Assembly: GCF_032062135.1 (NCBI RefSeq) | Contig: NC_092859.1 | Span: 45,561,611-45,625,610, forward strand | Reading direction: 5' to 3' | DNA from: Pyxicephalus adspersus | Taxonomy: Eukaryota; Chordata; Amphibia; Anura; Pyxicephalidae | Length of the DNA stretch: 64,000 bases | Shown here: positions 11,765 through 25,123 of the stretch, piece after piece | Layout: every line of letters begins with the position of its first letter | Position numbering within the stretch: the first letter of the stretch is position 1 | Made by a program: the position numbers and the translations under genes | The notes under the pieces: generated by a model | Told to the model about the DNA's origin: nothing | What the model saw: only the letters and a program-made list of their open reading frames with translations | Database searches by the model: none

Positions 11765-12130
11765 CAGCGGTCCCCAACCGGTGGTCCGCAAGAAATTTCT
11801 GATCTGCGGCTCTGTCCCCCATTTGAACACAATCCACCCACTGTCCCATTGCAGGCTCAGACCTGCTTGCTAACATCCGGGGGGGGACAGTAACGCAGGG
11901 CTGTGGACACAACTTTTGTTGCATCCACAGCCCTGTGCTACTGTACCCCCCCTGGAATTTAGCAAGCAGATCTGAGCCTGCGATAGGAGAGTGGGCAGGT
12001 TTTTGCATCATGACGTCACTCTTGGGAAAGTTTTTTCCCCTTTGAGTCACAGACGTCTCCCCGTGTATGGGCGCTCCAAATTCTTTGAATTTAGTGGTCT
12101 GTGAGGTTGGAAAGATTGGGAACCCCAGTG
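11765..12130 (+). mobile_element. hAT-like non-autonomous element, copy 1
   Basis: Begins CAGCGGTCCCCAACCGGTGG and ends AGATTGGGAACCCCAGTG, the CAG...CTG-like termini of hAT elements of the 'gtccccaacc' type. The neighbouring element at 12894-13200 carries the same end in the opposite orientation (GACCTCACAGACCA). The flanks share only a partial duplication (CTAACG / CTAAAG). Confidence 0.65.
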
Positions 12131-12893
12131 CTAAAGTATCCTTTTGTGTTCTAATAGGTTTGATTAAACACATGAAATGTTTTTAAAATCAATTATTTTA
12201 CCAACCCAACTGTTGTACTTATAATAGGTGGCCATAAGCCAGCGGAAAGATTAAGGTAAGTTTAAAGTAGAAGTGTCTGCTCTGTAGGGTAATGATACAA
12301 AGTAATATTTACTATGCTGAGTTTAGGAAGAGGGATTATAGTTTATATCACTAGTAGGGTGATCTTGGTGATCTATGGTGAGAGCCATGTACTGCCCTTT
12401 CTGCTAATATGTTCCTTTTTTATGGGCCTATCAGTTTAGATCTAATTCTGCCTTTACAAAGCTGATTCCAGGCCCAGGTATGTCTCATTTAATGAGTTAC
12501 TTGGTTTCAGAAGGCTCACATTTACAGCTGGCTCTCCGAAGAGTACACGGTCTTCTGAGCTCTATCCTTCTTCCTGTGTAGTGATCCTCCTGCTCCTTTC
12601 TCCATCTGGGTCTGTAAGTGATCCTGTCAGTGACACACTGGTTCTTTACTATGCTTCTCACTTAGTGATCAATTTGCCTAACAATCAGGTTGTTGAAATG
12701 GAACCTGGTTGTTAAGTAAGGGATAATCTGTATTTTGTTCCCTCAACAATAAATATTAGTAACTTCAAGATTTTTTGAGGCACTGCTGAGCCAGGATCCA
12801 CAGGTAAGCACAGGGTACATAAATTAATCTGAAGGTGGTCACAAGTATTTGCAGGTACGGTCCCCGCAGTGTCACCTGGAGCACCCTCTACTC

Positions 12894-13200
12894 CAGTGGT
12901 CGCCAACCTTTCCGACCTCACAGACCATTAATTTCATGGACTGCGGACCGGGCGGAGCCGTGTGTCACTCAAAGGGGAAGAAACTTCCCCCAGAGTAACG
13001 TCATGATGCCATAACCCGGGTTGTGTCCAGAGAGACAAACTACCAACTGCCCTGAGCCTGTGATCTGTACGGAAGACATGGTCTGCTGATCTGGCTGGTG
13101 CTCTCTCCCAGCGCGGTCTTTCTCCTGACCCCAATGGGGGCGCACAGAGCCGTGCCTGCCAAAATTTTCTCGACCGCTGACGGCCAGTTGGCCACCACTA
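12894..13200 (-). mobile_element. hAT-like non-autonomous element, copy 2 (inverted)
   Basis: Begins CAGTGGTCGCCAACCTTTCC and runs through GACCTCACAGACCATTAATT, the reverse complement of the 3' end of copy 1; ends near TTGGCCACCACTA. It lies about 760 bp from copy 1. Confidence 0.6.
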
Positions 13201-16200
13201 CTCTCCTTCACTTTTATGTTCTCAATACCTATTCTACTGGAAACAATAGGTATTCTGTCTGCCTCCAACCCACAATGCAATGTCCACGTCCTAAGCATTC
13301 AAGTGCATATGAAAAGAATGAATAAAAGAAAGTTTCATTACAGACTTCAGAGGGGTAAAAAATAAAGCAGGTTTAAAACAATAGCTTTGGTATTACCTAG
13401 ACCAGCTTTAAGGAGACTGTTACTTTGCCCTGGTCAGTACACAGCTGCATGGCCTTTGCAAGGAAAGTCTGGCTGGATTTTTTTAATGCTATGATCCTAT
13501 CATACATTCAGCAGACTACAGCTTATCCATAGAAGTTATATAGTTTTGGAATGCATGCTCAGTGGAAAGAACACTGGACTTGTTTAATTTCAACCATTGT
13601 GCAATGCAAGGCAGGACTTGCAGTAAAGACCGAAGGAGCTGGGAGGAATGTAAATGATTTTCTAGGCAGGCTGCATTCATGGGGGTTTATTTAAAGGACA
13701 ACATTACCAAATCTTTAGCTGTCTTTGTGTTCATAGCTTAGGCACTTTTAGAATGTTTTTCCCAATAGCTTCACAGAAGGTGTCATACTCTTGGCAGTAG
13801 TAACCATTGCCAAATATGTATAAAACCTGTTTTTCTTGAACTGACAGATAATTAGATATATAGCACCAATAGTAGCTTGGTGCCATTGGCATCTGATTTC
13901 AGGGTTGTCTGTAATTCGTATGAAACCAAAACAACTCTGTTTTGTGTAAACATCACACCATTATTAGACGTAATAGATTATTTAGGTAGGAACAGGAGCA
14001 GAAGGAACATATTGTACCATATTTCTTCTCACATCTCTACATTTGTCCTCTTTGTTCTCTTCAAGTGAAAAGATTTTTTCCCGCCAAAATCTGCAACACT
14101 CTGATAAAGTACTGAACCCATGGATGTCAAAAGCCATGAATTTAGAAATGACTTCATGGACAAATCAATTCATGGATTTATTTTTTGGGTTTTAGAAGGA
14201 ATGACAGTGATGGAATGAAAGCAGGATTAATGAGCACAGATCCTGTGCCAGTATTTCTCTGCAGTATAATGACTGGAACGGGCCCTGCTAATATTCCACG
14301 CGGCTTACTCTTCCCTTGTCTCATTGCTTCTGCTCTTGGCAACATAATTCACTGCTCACATTTCTTTCCCCCTCCTCTTTTTATAGGATTCTTTCTCTTT
14401 CTCTCTGTCAGTACTGCTTGTTTTTTCCACAGAATTTGTTTTTCTCTGGTCTGTGACATTGCATAATAGTGATCGGAGACAAGGAGCCGGTCCTAGCTGA
14501 AGAATTAGCATAGTGCGGAGAATAGCAGTGTGTGCAGGGCTGCATTACAAATAGCAAACCTTTTTGTCCTTGTTCAGCAGATTTATATCAGAATGTTTTG
14601 GTTTTCACTTAGCAGTATAGTTCCCTAGGACATGTAGGTATTGTTGCTAAGGCGGCATATTGTGAGGAGTGGTACTAGCAATATACGAGACTAGCAAAGC
14701 ACAGTCATTGGTTTATGCAGATAATTGAGAATAGTAGAGGACTTTAAATAATTTTACAACAAATGGTTATTCATTTTCTCCATAAGGCCTTCTGTGTGGC
14801 ATTTACAGTCCACATTCCTTTTGAACATAGCTACACTTGCCCAAAGGTTTCAGACCGTTTCAGACTGCTTCTCTCCCCATACAAATCTATGGGAATGCAA
14901 AAGAAGCTTGAAGTAGGTCAAATGCAGGGTAGAATGAGGTACAATGCAGATCAATATGCACCTATCTATGAATTCTGAGTCCCAGAGGAACCTCAAACTG
15001 ATGTCAAAGGTAAGTTTATGAATGCAGCCCAATGCATGGAGACATTGGGCCAGAAAGATGTCTTGTGGGGCTATTAAGGTTTTTGTTTTTTTCAGCAGAA
15101 AAGACTACATGTGTTGTGCCTCTAAAAGTATCCTGTATTCCAGTAATTTGACGGTGGGTGAGTAGTTCAGATCACAATGTTAATTTTCTCAACAGAAAAA
15201 CGGGGTTACAATCTTCATATAATGAAATATGCAGTACAACACATTCAATTAATTTACACATCTGGCTCCTAGGGCTAGGTTTCGGGACTGGGGTAGCTTT
15301 AGCAAATCAATTAAAATTGTCATTTGGGAGAAACTGGTATTACAAAAAAAAAAATCTGAAAAAAAGTAGAATGTACCATCCAGTGTTTCTACCTTCTGTA
15401 CTCCCAGTTGCAGGGCAGATTAAAGTCCCCATACATAAGGGTACCGGGGACATTGTGCACTCCTCCAGCCCTCCTACAATACAGTGCATGATACCTGAGC
15501 TTTCAATCATTGGTCTTATATACATCCAGGTCCTGTAAGTAGGTAATTTCTACAGTGACACACTTACACTTATTATTGTGTCATCGTGAAGCCACAATCG
15601 TGTGTCTGTATCTATTTTTATTTCATTGACCTGGCAGTTTCCTTTGCCATGCACTCTTTTAAAATGTATATCATAGGATACATTATATGTTGCAGCTCCA
15701 GTTTGCTATAATAAGTTTTTTGGATATAGTAGAAGCCCCCCTGAATCCTCCTGGGGTACCATTTAAGGCAGTCCATATGTATCTCAGGTTGAGAAGTGGA
15801 GTTCTGTGCTTCTCCACTGCATTTGTACTGTGTGCAATGTCTCATGCTTACACTGTATTATTGTAAAATAGATTGTCCTGTTTGTTTTTTGTCTGCATTA
15901 GTTCATCATATGCATTTGTGCACCTGACTATACACATCCATAGACCACCATAGACAGTCCACCTATCTAATCTATCAATGTAAATGTGTTAGGGAAAATA
16001 TATTGACTTGTTACAGTTAGAAACCATTCTTATATTCACAATGCAAACCTTACTGTGTAACACAAGATGACATGTTTGTTGTGGTCTCATGTCACGATCT
16101 TGTAAATGTACAGTATCTATCTACACAAATACAGTTGTGTCCTCCATTCCTCTTTGCTCTGATTTTTTGTATGTCCCTTGCTAAGCCTTTAACACTGCAA

Positions 16201-17306
16201 GCTCCCCCTCCCTTCCTCTCGCTGTTACCAGCCAGATTTCTAATTTCATAAGCGTGGCTGCAACTGCTTCTCTTAGGCCATGCAGGCTCTCTGTATAACA
16301 CAATCAAATTAGTTCCACAAGCTCAACCCTACAAAGGATCAATTGCGATGGTGGAAATAATGTACAGAGGACAGGAAATATTGAAGCACATGGTACAACA
16401 TGTGTCATTGTCCTAGGAAAAAAAGTTTCTTACTATCATGATTTATAATAATAAATAACTGCTGCAAATCACTTATGTTGTGATGATGATAGCTTGTACA
16501 TTAAAATACCTTAACAACATCCTATCTGTTTGTTCTACACAGTGGAAAATTTTGCTTTGTGCTGCCTAGATGGTTATCCCTATTGATTGTTTAGTGACAT
16601 GGCAAAATATCTGTGGTTGCAATGCGATGAAATATGCAGAATAGCATAAAGTGCTTGAAGAAAAAAGCATATCATATCATAGAATCAGCATAGATGCATG
16701 AAGCCACTCTCTTGCCTTTAGTGCTTAATTGAGGCTGGATCCATTTACTCCTTGAATATGTGGTAAAGAATTGTGATTGGAAGGCAAACAGTACTGAATA
16801 AAGGCGTAAGAAAGCAAGGGCCACACCATGTACTTCCCTTGGATGGAGCTGTACCCTGCTCTCCCTAAAGAAGCCTGATTAGAGAATATTTGTATTTAGA
16901 GCTAGTCTGTTATTTTTGACTCCTGAGATTGTTGCCTGTGGAGAAGGTTATTAGAGGTATATGCCCAACTTTAGCCATTTCCCAGCTGGGAATTAAGAAC
17001 GCATAAGACGAGAGCTGCAAGCTGTCATCTTTAGCTTTGCAGTGAATTAGGTGGCCGGGTCATCTTTGTTCTGTTCCTGGTACAGGTTGCTTAAAAGATT
17101 GGGATATGATTGTTTATGGCCCCTCTAGGCTTGGGTGGTACCTGGGGTTGTGTGTGTTTTTTTTGGTGTAAAGCAATGGGTGACTCTGGCATGCACCTGA
17201 AGTGGTATATTCCATTCCACTGTTACCTTCTTTCATTAGGATACAACTGTATTTTTGTATACCTCCAGAAAATATAAGGGAATGGCTAACAACACACCAG
17301 GTAGAG
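13201..17306. other. Intergenic stretch without a recognised gene
   Basis: No open frame with protein character and no clear repeat ends. 16960-17060 is of higher complexity and contains GC- and AGCTG-rich words, and could be a conserved non-coding element, but this cannot be shown from one sequence. Confidence 0.4.
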
Positions 17307-17579
17307 CAGTGTTTCTTAGCATTTTTAGTATGGGGGAACCCCTTGAAATAACTTTCACATTTTCCTTCTATATTTACTATAATTACAGCAGACTGTACAT
17401 TAGTGTGGTGGTCTGTAGGAAGAGTATCTCTTACATTGCTGGCCAGTGGAAAGAATGTCACCCTTACAGATGTCTAAAAAGACCATTGCTATCTGTTAAA
17501 CTGACCTGAGAGTCAAAAATTGCTTATTGCTGAAGGAATCCATAGTAAATTCTGGAGGATCCCTGACTGAGAAACACTG
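17307..17579. mobile_element. hAT-like MITE with an 8-bp target duplication
   Basis: Starts CAGTGTTTCTTAGCA and ends CTGAGAAACACTG (inverted termini). It is flanked by AGGTAGAG on the left and ATGTAGAG on the right, a 7-of-8 match, as expected for hAT insertion. The interior is non-coding. Confidence 0.75.
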
Positions 17580-17737
17580 ATGTAGAGGGACTGTCTGCCA
17601 GATGTAAAACGGCTGGTATTAGGTATGAGAAAGATACAAGAGTGAGAGGTCCTAATAATGTGACCTGTGATATTCACCTCTTCATCATCAGAGCTGTGAA
17701 TATGTCAGAGCCTATAAGTTGGTTAGAATCCAAATAG

Positions 17738-18230
17738 TTAAAGAGGTGGTAAACTCAAAACCGGCCAAAACCCCCAAAAAAATACACTTACCTTCAATCC
17801 TGCAGAGCAGTCGATCGATGTGGAGGTTTCTTCCATTGGGTCCTGTGTCATCCTGGTATTCGTCTTTGGGTTGGCGCGCTAGGTGCTGCCATCTTCTTCT
17901 CTTCTTCTGGGTTAATCTTCCAATGTCACCTGACACAGATCGGCAAATATTTCTTTTTTCACGAAAAGGCTACTTCTGCGCATGTCCGAGATGCTTGGCC
18001 ATGCACAGAAGGAGCACCCAAGAGCCTCCCGGGATGTGTGACGTAGGTATCCCAGGAGGCTCTGCTCTCCCATTCATTCAGAATTTAGGAGGCAGTGCTA
18101 CACACTTGTTTTTTTTTTTTTAAAGGGTGTTGCACTTAAAAAAAAAAAAACAAACAGAATTTTTTCCTAAGATAAAAGGGTTGTCTACTCTTTATGTAAA
18201 GTGAAAATTCTGAGTTAGGTACGCTTTATT
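17738..18230 (-). mobile_element. TTAA-type MITE, long form, copy 1
   Basis: Left flank TTAA then AGAGGTGGTAAAC; right end GTTAGGTACGCTTTA. It shares long blocks with the element at 52020-52530 in opposite orientation: GGATTGAAGGTAAGTG, the TTCTGCGCATG block, the TCCCGGGATGTGTGACGTA-like block, and AGGGTTGTCTACTC. The poly-T/poly-A part at 18108-18152 is also shared. Confidence 0.75.
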
Positions 18231-21200
18231 GTGCCACTAACCAGGGGACTAGCTGGGTAATTCCTGTGGGTTGCTTATGAATACCATATGACACAGTTGC
18301 CCTGATTTCAGGCAGGAGCTGCTGAGAATTAAAGGAGATCCTGATTTCTGAACAGCACCTGCACTTGGTTCTACTGTATTCCTCCTTTTTCATATGACCA
18401 TCATTCAGACTTTGATCAGTGAACATAATAATGCACCCTTTATCAACAGTATTCTTCATGCAATACACAACTCATCTTGTAAACATGAGATCCTAATATA
18501 TAGCAATTGATGAGTGATCATTACATTTAGGTAACTGGTATATTACTGCTCTCCAGCATAATATGGACACCTCCGTATTGATGCCATTCTGCTGTATGTT
18601 TTCTCCAAAATATTCATTAACTACCAGAATTCTCTTTCACTTGCTTTCTAAGCATACACAGTCTTTCAATTCTAGTCTTGACCTTTAAGAGAAGGCATCC
18701 GAATGTTTCATCATACAGACATAGCATGCAGGGTATTGATTAATGCAGTAAAATAGTAATATTGAAAAATATTCCACCTAAAAAATGATGTTGGCTTAGA
18801 AGCTAAAACATATTCACATGACATTTATTTTATTCATCTGATTTACTTCTAAAGGGTATTTAAATTGCAAAACAGAAACCAAAGACTTAGGTAATCACAA
18901 AATCATGTTTTCATTTTTTTTTTTTTTTTTTTATAGAATACACATTTAGATGATATAGAAAAAGTATCTGAACTAGTGTGCTCTGCACTCCCTTCTCTGC
19001 TGCAGGCAATGACATGAAGGAGATAGCTGGGACTTGGATTACAAATCTCTGCCTAGTAACAGCTAGAAATCCATTTACATGTATGAGATGTTGCTGGGCA
19101 GACCTGTGCCGCACCTACTGACTAGCACATTACTATCAGCCAGGGATACATTCAGCTTCCGCTACATAAGGGAGAATTTCTGTTTGATGTGTAAATTACT
19201 GGGTTCATAAAAATGATCATTTCTGCTTAAAACAGTTTATTAAGATTTATAATAGTCACTGACAGTCTGGATGATTCCACACTAAATGTCCATCCTTCTT
19301 ATTTCTTGTGTCAGAAAATCAGGAATGTAGGTGTATATTTGCAGGTTTTTTAAATTTCTACTCAAATTCTGCAGATGATCAGGATCATGAAACACATCTC
19401 TGTGGCTGTTAATGGTTTACAGAACTGTTTGAGGGTTTCCCTTAAAAATTGACCTTAGACTGCGTTAAAGACAAATGACCATGACTTTAGATTGTTAGCC
19501 CTTTTGATGGACAGTTAGTGTTATGACAATGGACTCTGTAAAGCATAATATGCTTTATTCTCAGTGGGGCACATACAACAATAAAATCTGATAGCTTTTA
19601 ACCCTTCCACACTGTCCAATAAATAAAGTTTGGGGTACAGTTTCTCCTTTTAAAAGTGGGCCACTAGGCACAGAGAGCCATGAAAAAGTAGTTTTGATGG
19701 ATGGTGGAAGTGTCCAAAGTTTTAGTAATTCATATTAGACCCCGGGCTGGAATGTCTTTCCCTCCAGCGTCTTCCAGTGGCTGCTTTACACATTGGGCAA
19801 CTCTTGTTAAGGCTGCCAAATCAGAATAAAGCTAGGTTCCAATTTCCAAATCTGGAACTGTTAGCTTCAGATGTGCATCATTCTTTTTCTCTAAGGCATC
19901 CTACACCCTAATCCCTCTCTAGTATTCCACCATTGCCAGATCCTGAAGTCTAGATGCTTCAAGGATAGTCAGTACTGAGGGCTTCTCTACTTGGATTAGG
20001 GATATACTACCTGTTTTTAAATAAACACTTTCTTTAGTGTAGCTCCAGGTTATCCAAACAAATACCGATATGATATTAACCCTCCTGGAACTATAAAAAG
20101 TGCTCAATCTGGCCTGCTATTGTCATTATAACGGATCTCAACTTGTTTTTTTTAATCTTTTTTTATTTTCTCATTACGAAGAATGTGCCCAAAACATTAT
20201 CAAATATATTTTCCTCACTTATAGTTTTAAGAATCCCCAGTTCTGCCATCCATCAGCCTTTTAATGAGCACAGTGTTTGGGCTTAAACAATGTGGATCCA
20301 TTTATACCCCCCACCCACACTGTGTCAGACTGGAGCCATGTATGTTCTCCATGGATTGATCCAACATTTCTGTACACGACTTAATCACGGTTAACAAAAA
20401 CAAACGCCTCTGCTATTTCCAACTTCCATTATGTGATTGCGTTATTGGAGATTGAGTTGGTTTATAACCTTTTATAACCTTCCTAAATTGTCTGTTCCTG
20501 GTTAAAATGTCTTTGGCATGACTACATGCATACAATTATCTTTTTTTCTTTGTGTGTCTTTTCCTCCTCACCTCCCCCATTTTGGCAGTGTGTTCTCAGC
20601 TCTGAATCACACTGTCCCCTAAGTGTACAAAGTGCTTTACTGAAAAATTGCTGATAGATTCACAGCGAACACGCACACACTGACTCATATTAACCTCCCT
20701 CCTTACAGTACATGTGTATTTTATGTGACTGTGACGCTGTTAGGAGTGTCGTATTAGGTGATGAGCTATATGGTGTGATTATGGTGTGTGGAATAATCTT
20801 GTATGGTAAAGTTTTCTGCCAGAATTGTACAAACTGCAGCAACAACTTTATTTATAAAACCATTAGCCTTTTTTGTATCTGCATGGACATTGTTTTTACT
20901 AACCCAAAAATCAAAAAACTAAATTTTCATATAGTTCAGAGTGCCAGTCATGAAATGTGGTAAATGTGGTAACTGCATTAGGGTTCATTCAAGTGCAGGC
21001 ACATTTAGGAAATCAATAGGGATAGTTTACTACCACCCACCAACCACCTGTCTAAATATCACAAATGATTTTCCTTAATAAACTAAAATTGCAATTTGGG
21101 TTCCTGGATGGCTGGCAGGATGATCACAGAAATCACCCTGCAACTACTTTTCCCACCATGTGAGTTAACTAAGCCTCAGTTACCTTTTTAGGGGTTTTTA

Positions 21201-21936
21201 AGATTATTTTCCTGGGTAATTCTGCTAGTAATACACTTCCTGTCATTGTGACAATCCTACTTGCAAAATTGCAAACTTTCCAAAGCCAGTGAACCTAAGA
21301 CTGGAACATGGCAGGGCAAGGGGAGGATATATTTGCTCTATGTGAAGTGGAAGCTGTGGTTTATTAGCAAAACTTGTAGTGTGGCCAATTCTGTAGCTTT
21401 ATGGTAACCATCCTGCAGACAATTAATTTATTGTATTCTGTACACAAACAGTTCTTGCACTGTCTCAAACATGGCACCATTCATTTCTTGTTTCAATGAC
21501 AAAACATAATTTGGAGAGATGCATCTGAAAAGCCAGAATTTATTGGGCCAGGTCTGGAGACTTCTCAATTATGCTGACAATGTTCACTAACTTGCTCATT
21601 GTAAAGGACATATAAAGAAGCTGTGTTGCCACCCCACCACTTATGCAGATAGTGAAGAATGGACTGAAAACACTATTTCTAATATGTGGGGTGACAAATT
21701 AATACATTTTTTTTGGATAGAGGTTTTACAAAGATTTCAGATGTAATTTGTGGTCCCTAACATCCAGCAGGTTGACCACATCCCCCTACAACTACCTAAT
21801 TGTCATATTTTTCCATGATTACTATTAAATAGTGGGTTATAGAAATCCACATATTAATCATAGAGGGTATGGCTATTGTGGCCACTACTAGGAGTGTCCA
21901 AAATGATGCTGTTAAATGCCACTTTTTCATCACGCA
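18231..21936. other. Intergenic stretch without a recognised gene
   Basis: AT-rich with a poly-T run at 18915-18932. No coding potential or repeat termini recognised. Confidence 0.4.
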
Positions 21937-21938
21937 TA

Positions 21939-22619
21939 CCGTGTTTCCCCGAAAATAAGACACTGTCTTATATTTTTTTGGGCTTCCAAAAACACACTAG
22001 GTCTTATTTTCAGGGTAGGTCTTATATACTTTTTTTAATGAAAAAAAACACCATATTCCCAAATTCCCCTTACAAATTCCCCTTCTGATCACTCTGTGCT
22101 TTTTTTCCACTGTTCGGCAGTTAGGACATGGAACAGCAGGTGGCGCTGTGCCGGTTTCTTTCGCTCTGCTTTACAAACAGGAAAAGACACGATGCTGGCA
22201 GAGGAGAGAAGAGAGACACGCTGCAGCCAGAGACACACGCAGGATCGCGTATCAGGTGAGTATATTATTTTAATTTTTTTTTTTTAACACATTTTTAAGG
22301 GCTCACTAGAACAAGCCTGGTTACATGCACTTCAGCTTCTGACAGGCGAAGTGCATGTAATATCACTCCGCCTGTGACAGGAGCCGGAACTACAAGGAAA
22401 GCATCGGCTTGTGCGGCTGTGTGTTAGCCCGCTGTGTGTACGCCCCCGCTGTCTCCCGCTCGGTGAGTACTGTTTTAATTTATGTTTGCTTTTATTTTTT
22501 TATTCTTTTTTTTATTTTTCTACTAGGTCTTATTTTCGGGGTAGGTCTTATATTAGGGCAGGTTGGGGGAAAAGTGCTAGGTCTTATTTTCGGGGTAGGT
22601 CTTACTTTCGGGGAAACGG
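21939..22619 (+). mobile_element. TA-flanked MITE (CCGTGTTTCCCC ends), long copy
   Basis: Left end CCGTGTTTCCCCGAAAATAA and right end CTTACTTTCGGGGAAACGG are inverted repeats, each bounded by TA (21937-38 and 22620-21), as in Tc1/mariner-type insertion. It contains internal direct repeats of GGTCTTATTTTCGGGGTAGG. A GC-richer core at 22100-22470 includes a near-perfect CTCF core motif at 22133-22146 (ACAGCAGGTGGCGC, 13 of 14, plus strand). Confidence 0.8.
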
Positions 22620-22621
22620 TA

Positions 22622-24605
22622 TTAATATTGTTAATGGTTCCTATTGTGAACCCTACTTATATTCCTGAATTTGTGCACATAATAACGCAGAGATAAAATT
22701 AATTTAAATTATGTGGCAAGCGGAAAAACGGGCTGAATAATTCAGCTGTGCTTAGGGAGAGAAGCAGATGTTAGATGCACATATTTTGGGCAGAGGAAGA
22801 AAGAGATAGCCTCATCCTGCAGATTATTTCAAGTTCTCTGCTAGACTACTTAATAAATAATGTATCTGCTTTTCTATATTGTGCACAGTATTATCCCAAG
22901 GGCTTTTGAGAGAACAATATGAGTGATTTAAAATGGATGATAGTTTACAGTGATATCTGTTTTCATCCTATCCTTGTGTTTCCTGTATGCAGGAAATAGT
23001 CTAATCTGTTCTTTTCATTTTTTTCAGTCCCTGTTGTTTATTGTATTCTCTTGGAACCCATCACTGATTGCAAACACCAGTCAATGAACAATAGTGGTAA
23101 CACCAAGCATGTTGGTTTGGCAATGAATTTAGGTGCAACAAAGTGGTTATACAATTACTAAAATTAAATATTGATTCTAGAAAAATTTAAAAAGTGCAAG
23201 GTCCTTTGCATTTATATTGTACTTTTATCTTCTCATTAGCAAGTCAATATTATAACTTCTGACAATTGTTGGTTAAAATACACAAACCTCTGCAATCCAC
23301 AACAACTGTAACAGTTTAGGCATTTAATTAGCAATTATTAATAACAATTGTGAATAAAGTAACCATGTGTAGTATGTAATAATGATTTTTAAATTGATAT
23401 AATTGATGACCTTCAGTCATTTGTTAGTTTGTTGTTCTTTAATTTTTGTACATGGCAGTTATGCTGGTAATCAGTAGTGATCTGTTTAACTGACTCAATT
23501 TAACAAAATCTGACAGTATCCTCTTAATAAATAGGTATGCTTAACATGTCTCTGAAACCATTTAATTAAAATTAGGAAGAAAAGTAACAGTAGCAGCTTT
23601 GGGAAATCCCAAGCTTAACAAATGAAGAGAATTTATAAATGCAAAATGACAGCGGGATTAGGAAGGTAGACTCCTTAGGTCTAACACACACTCAGGCTAA
23701 AGGAACTCCATTATCTCTCCAAAGAAGCTTCTTGTTAACTTGGATGAGCTTACAAGAAAGTAGGGTACTTTTCAGTGTTCTGGTAACTGTATGCCCCTGG
23801 GGCAATCAGATCACATCTGGTCAATCAACTACCATTAGATATTAAGGGCACTTTTACTCAGCAGGAGCGCCACCATATAAGTCACTTATAGAAGTCAGAA
23901 TTAAAATTTTACACATTTAAAGTCATTGGCTACCTTTAGATTTGAAGTTCCTGGTTTTAGTGGGTTTCCTCACTTTGCATACTTTGCATATTGCATTTTG
24001 GCTACATATGTGTTGTAATGCATATTGGTTTCTCATTATATCAATAGAAATGCATTAAAGCATGGCAACTAGAATGACTGCCTAGTTGCCCAGAAGCTAA
24101 CTCAAGTGAGTTTGCTGGATCACCCAACCGCACTGGTGAAAGTGTATCCTCTGCAGCCCTGCAGAACTTTAATAAATCTGGACCAATGGACCTTAAAATA
24201 AGACAGATGTTTGAACCTTATACCAAAAAAAAAAAGTACAGAATTAATTTTATGCATAATATTAGATAGTAGTGGGATCAATGTCCCTTGTACTGCAAGG
24301 CAGTAATGTGTGATTTTGTTTTTTGATTTTGTCAGCTGGCCTTGACAATCTCTTAAACATTGATAATAAAAAATTTTGGATTTTATTGGGCCGCTGCGTT
24401 TTACATCACTTGTTCGGGCACTCTCACATTGCCATGAGCCATACTAAACAAATCATTAAGAAATATGGGTCATCTCTAACAAGCTTAGCAAAGCAGCAAT
24501 CTCTCCAATGAAAAAGACTTATCTGTGCTTTGTGTAATGCAAAGCAATCACTACAATCACCCGCATAACAAAGGGTCCCAGCCACTGGCATTTTGAAGAA
24601 AACAT
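22622..24605. other. Intergenic stretch up to the probable polyadenylation site
   Basis: AT-rich. Apart from half a foldback element at 24109-24185, nothing is recognised. No second gene converging on the Pcdh-gamma 3' end was found. Confidence 0.4.
24109..24185. repeat. Half copy of the palindromic GATTTATTAAAG family
   Basis: Contains GTTTGCTGGATCACCCAA, AAAGTGTATCCTCTGCAG and TTTAATAAATCTGG, which is the right arm of the foldback elements at 31112, 36496, 40653 and 55459. The left arm is missing. Confidence 0.65.
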
Positions 24606-25089
24606 TTTATTTATTTTTTTTTTCTCCCAAAGAAAGAAAGCAATATAAAAACAGAGTATAAAACTTGCATGTAATACAGTGACATGGGTATATGGATACA
24701 GGGAGGGGAATAAGCCTATATATATTTATATAATATGTAGATATAGTTCAGTATTAGACACATTAAAAAGGACAGATGCATTTCAACTCATGTACATTGA
24801 GATCACAAACCACACTTAAAGATAGGAGAATATTAAAATACTGCTGTCCACAAGATAGCTACTGGGATGAAATAAGCACTTCATTCTTACAAGACAATAG
24901 CATCTCTACAATAACATATTCTTTTTTGTTTTAATAGAAAGAAAAGAAAAATAGCAAAAAATGCCATCTACTGCTAAAAGACTCACGTAACTGCCTTAGG
25001 TATTAGTATTACAAGCAGTGAGGATGGTTACTATTATTACAAGAGACATGGAGGAGGGTGGTGAAAGTTTTCATTTTTTTTTTTGATTT

Positions 25090-25123
<34 letters not shown>

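Noticed and set aside
22409..22696. 95- and 85-codon plus-strand frames with GLIFGVGL / RSYFRGRSY repeats
   Set aside because: Translations of internal direct repeats of the TA-flanked MITE.
1..24605. Expected convergent DIAPH1 gene next to Pcdh-gamma
   Set aside because: No formin or autoregulatory-domain exon could be read on the plus strand; synteny may differ or the gene lies outside the window.
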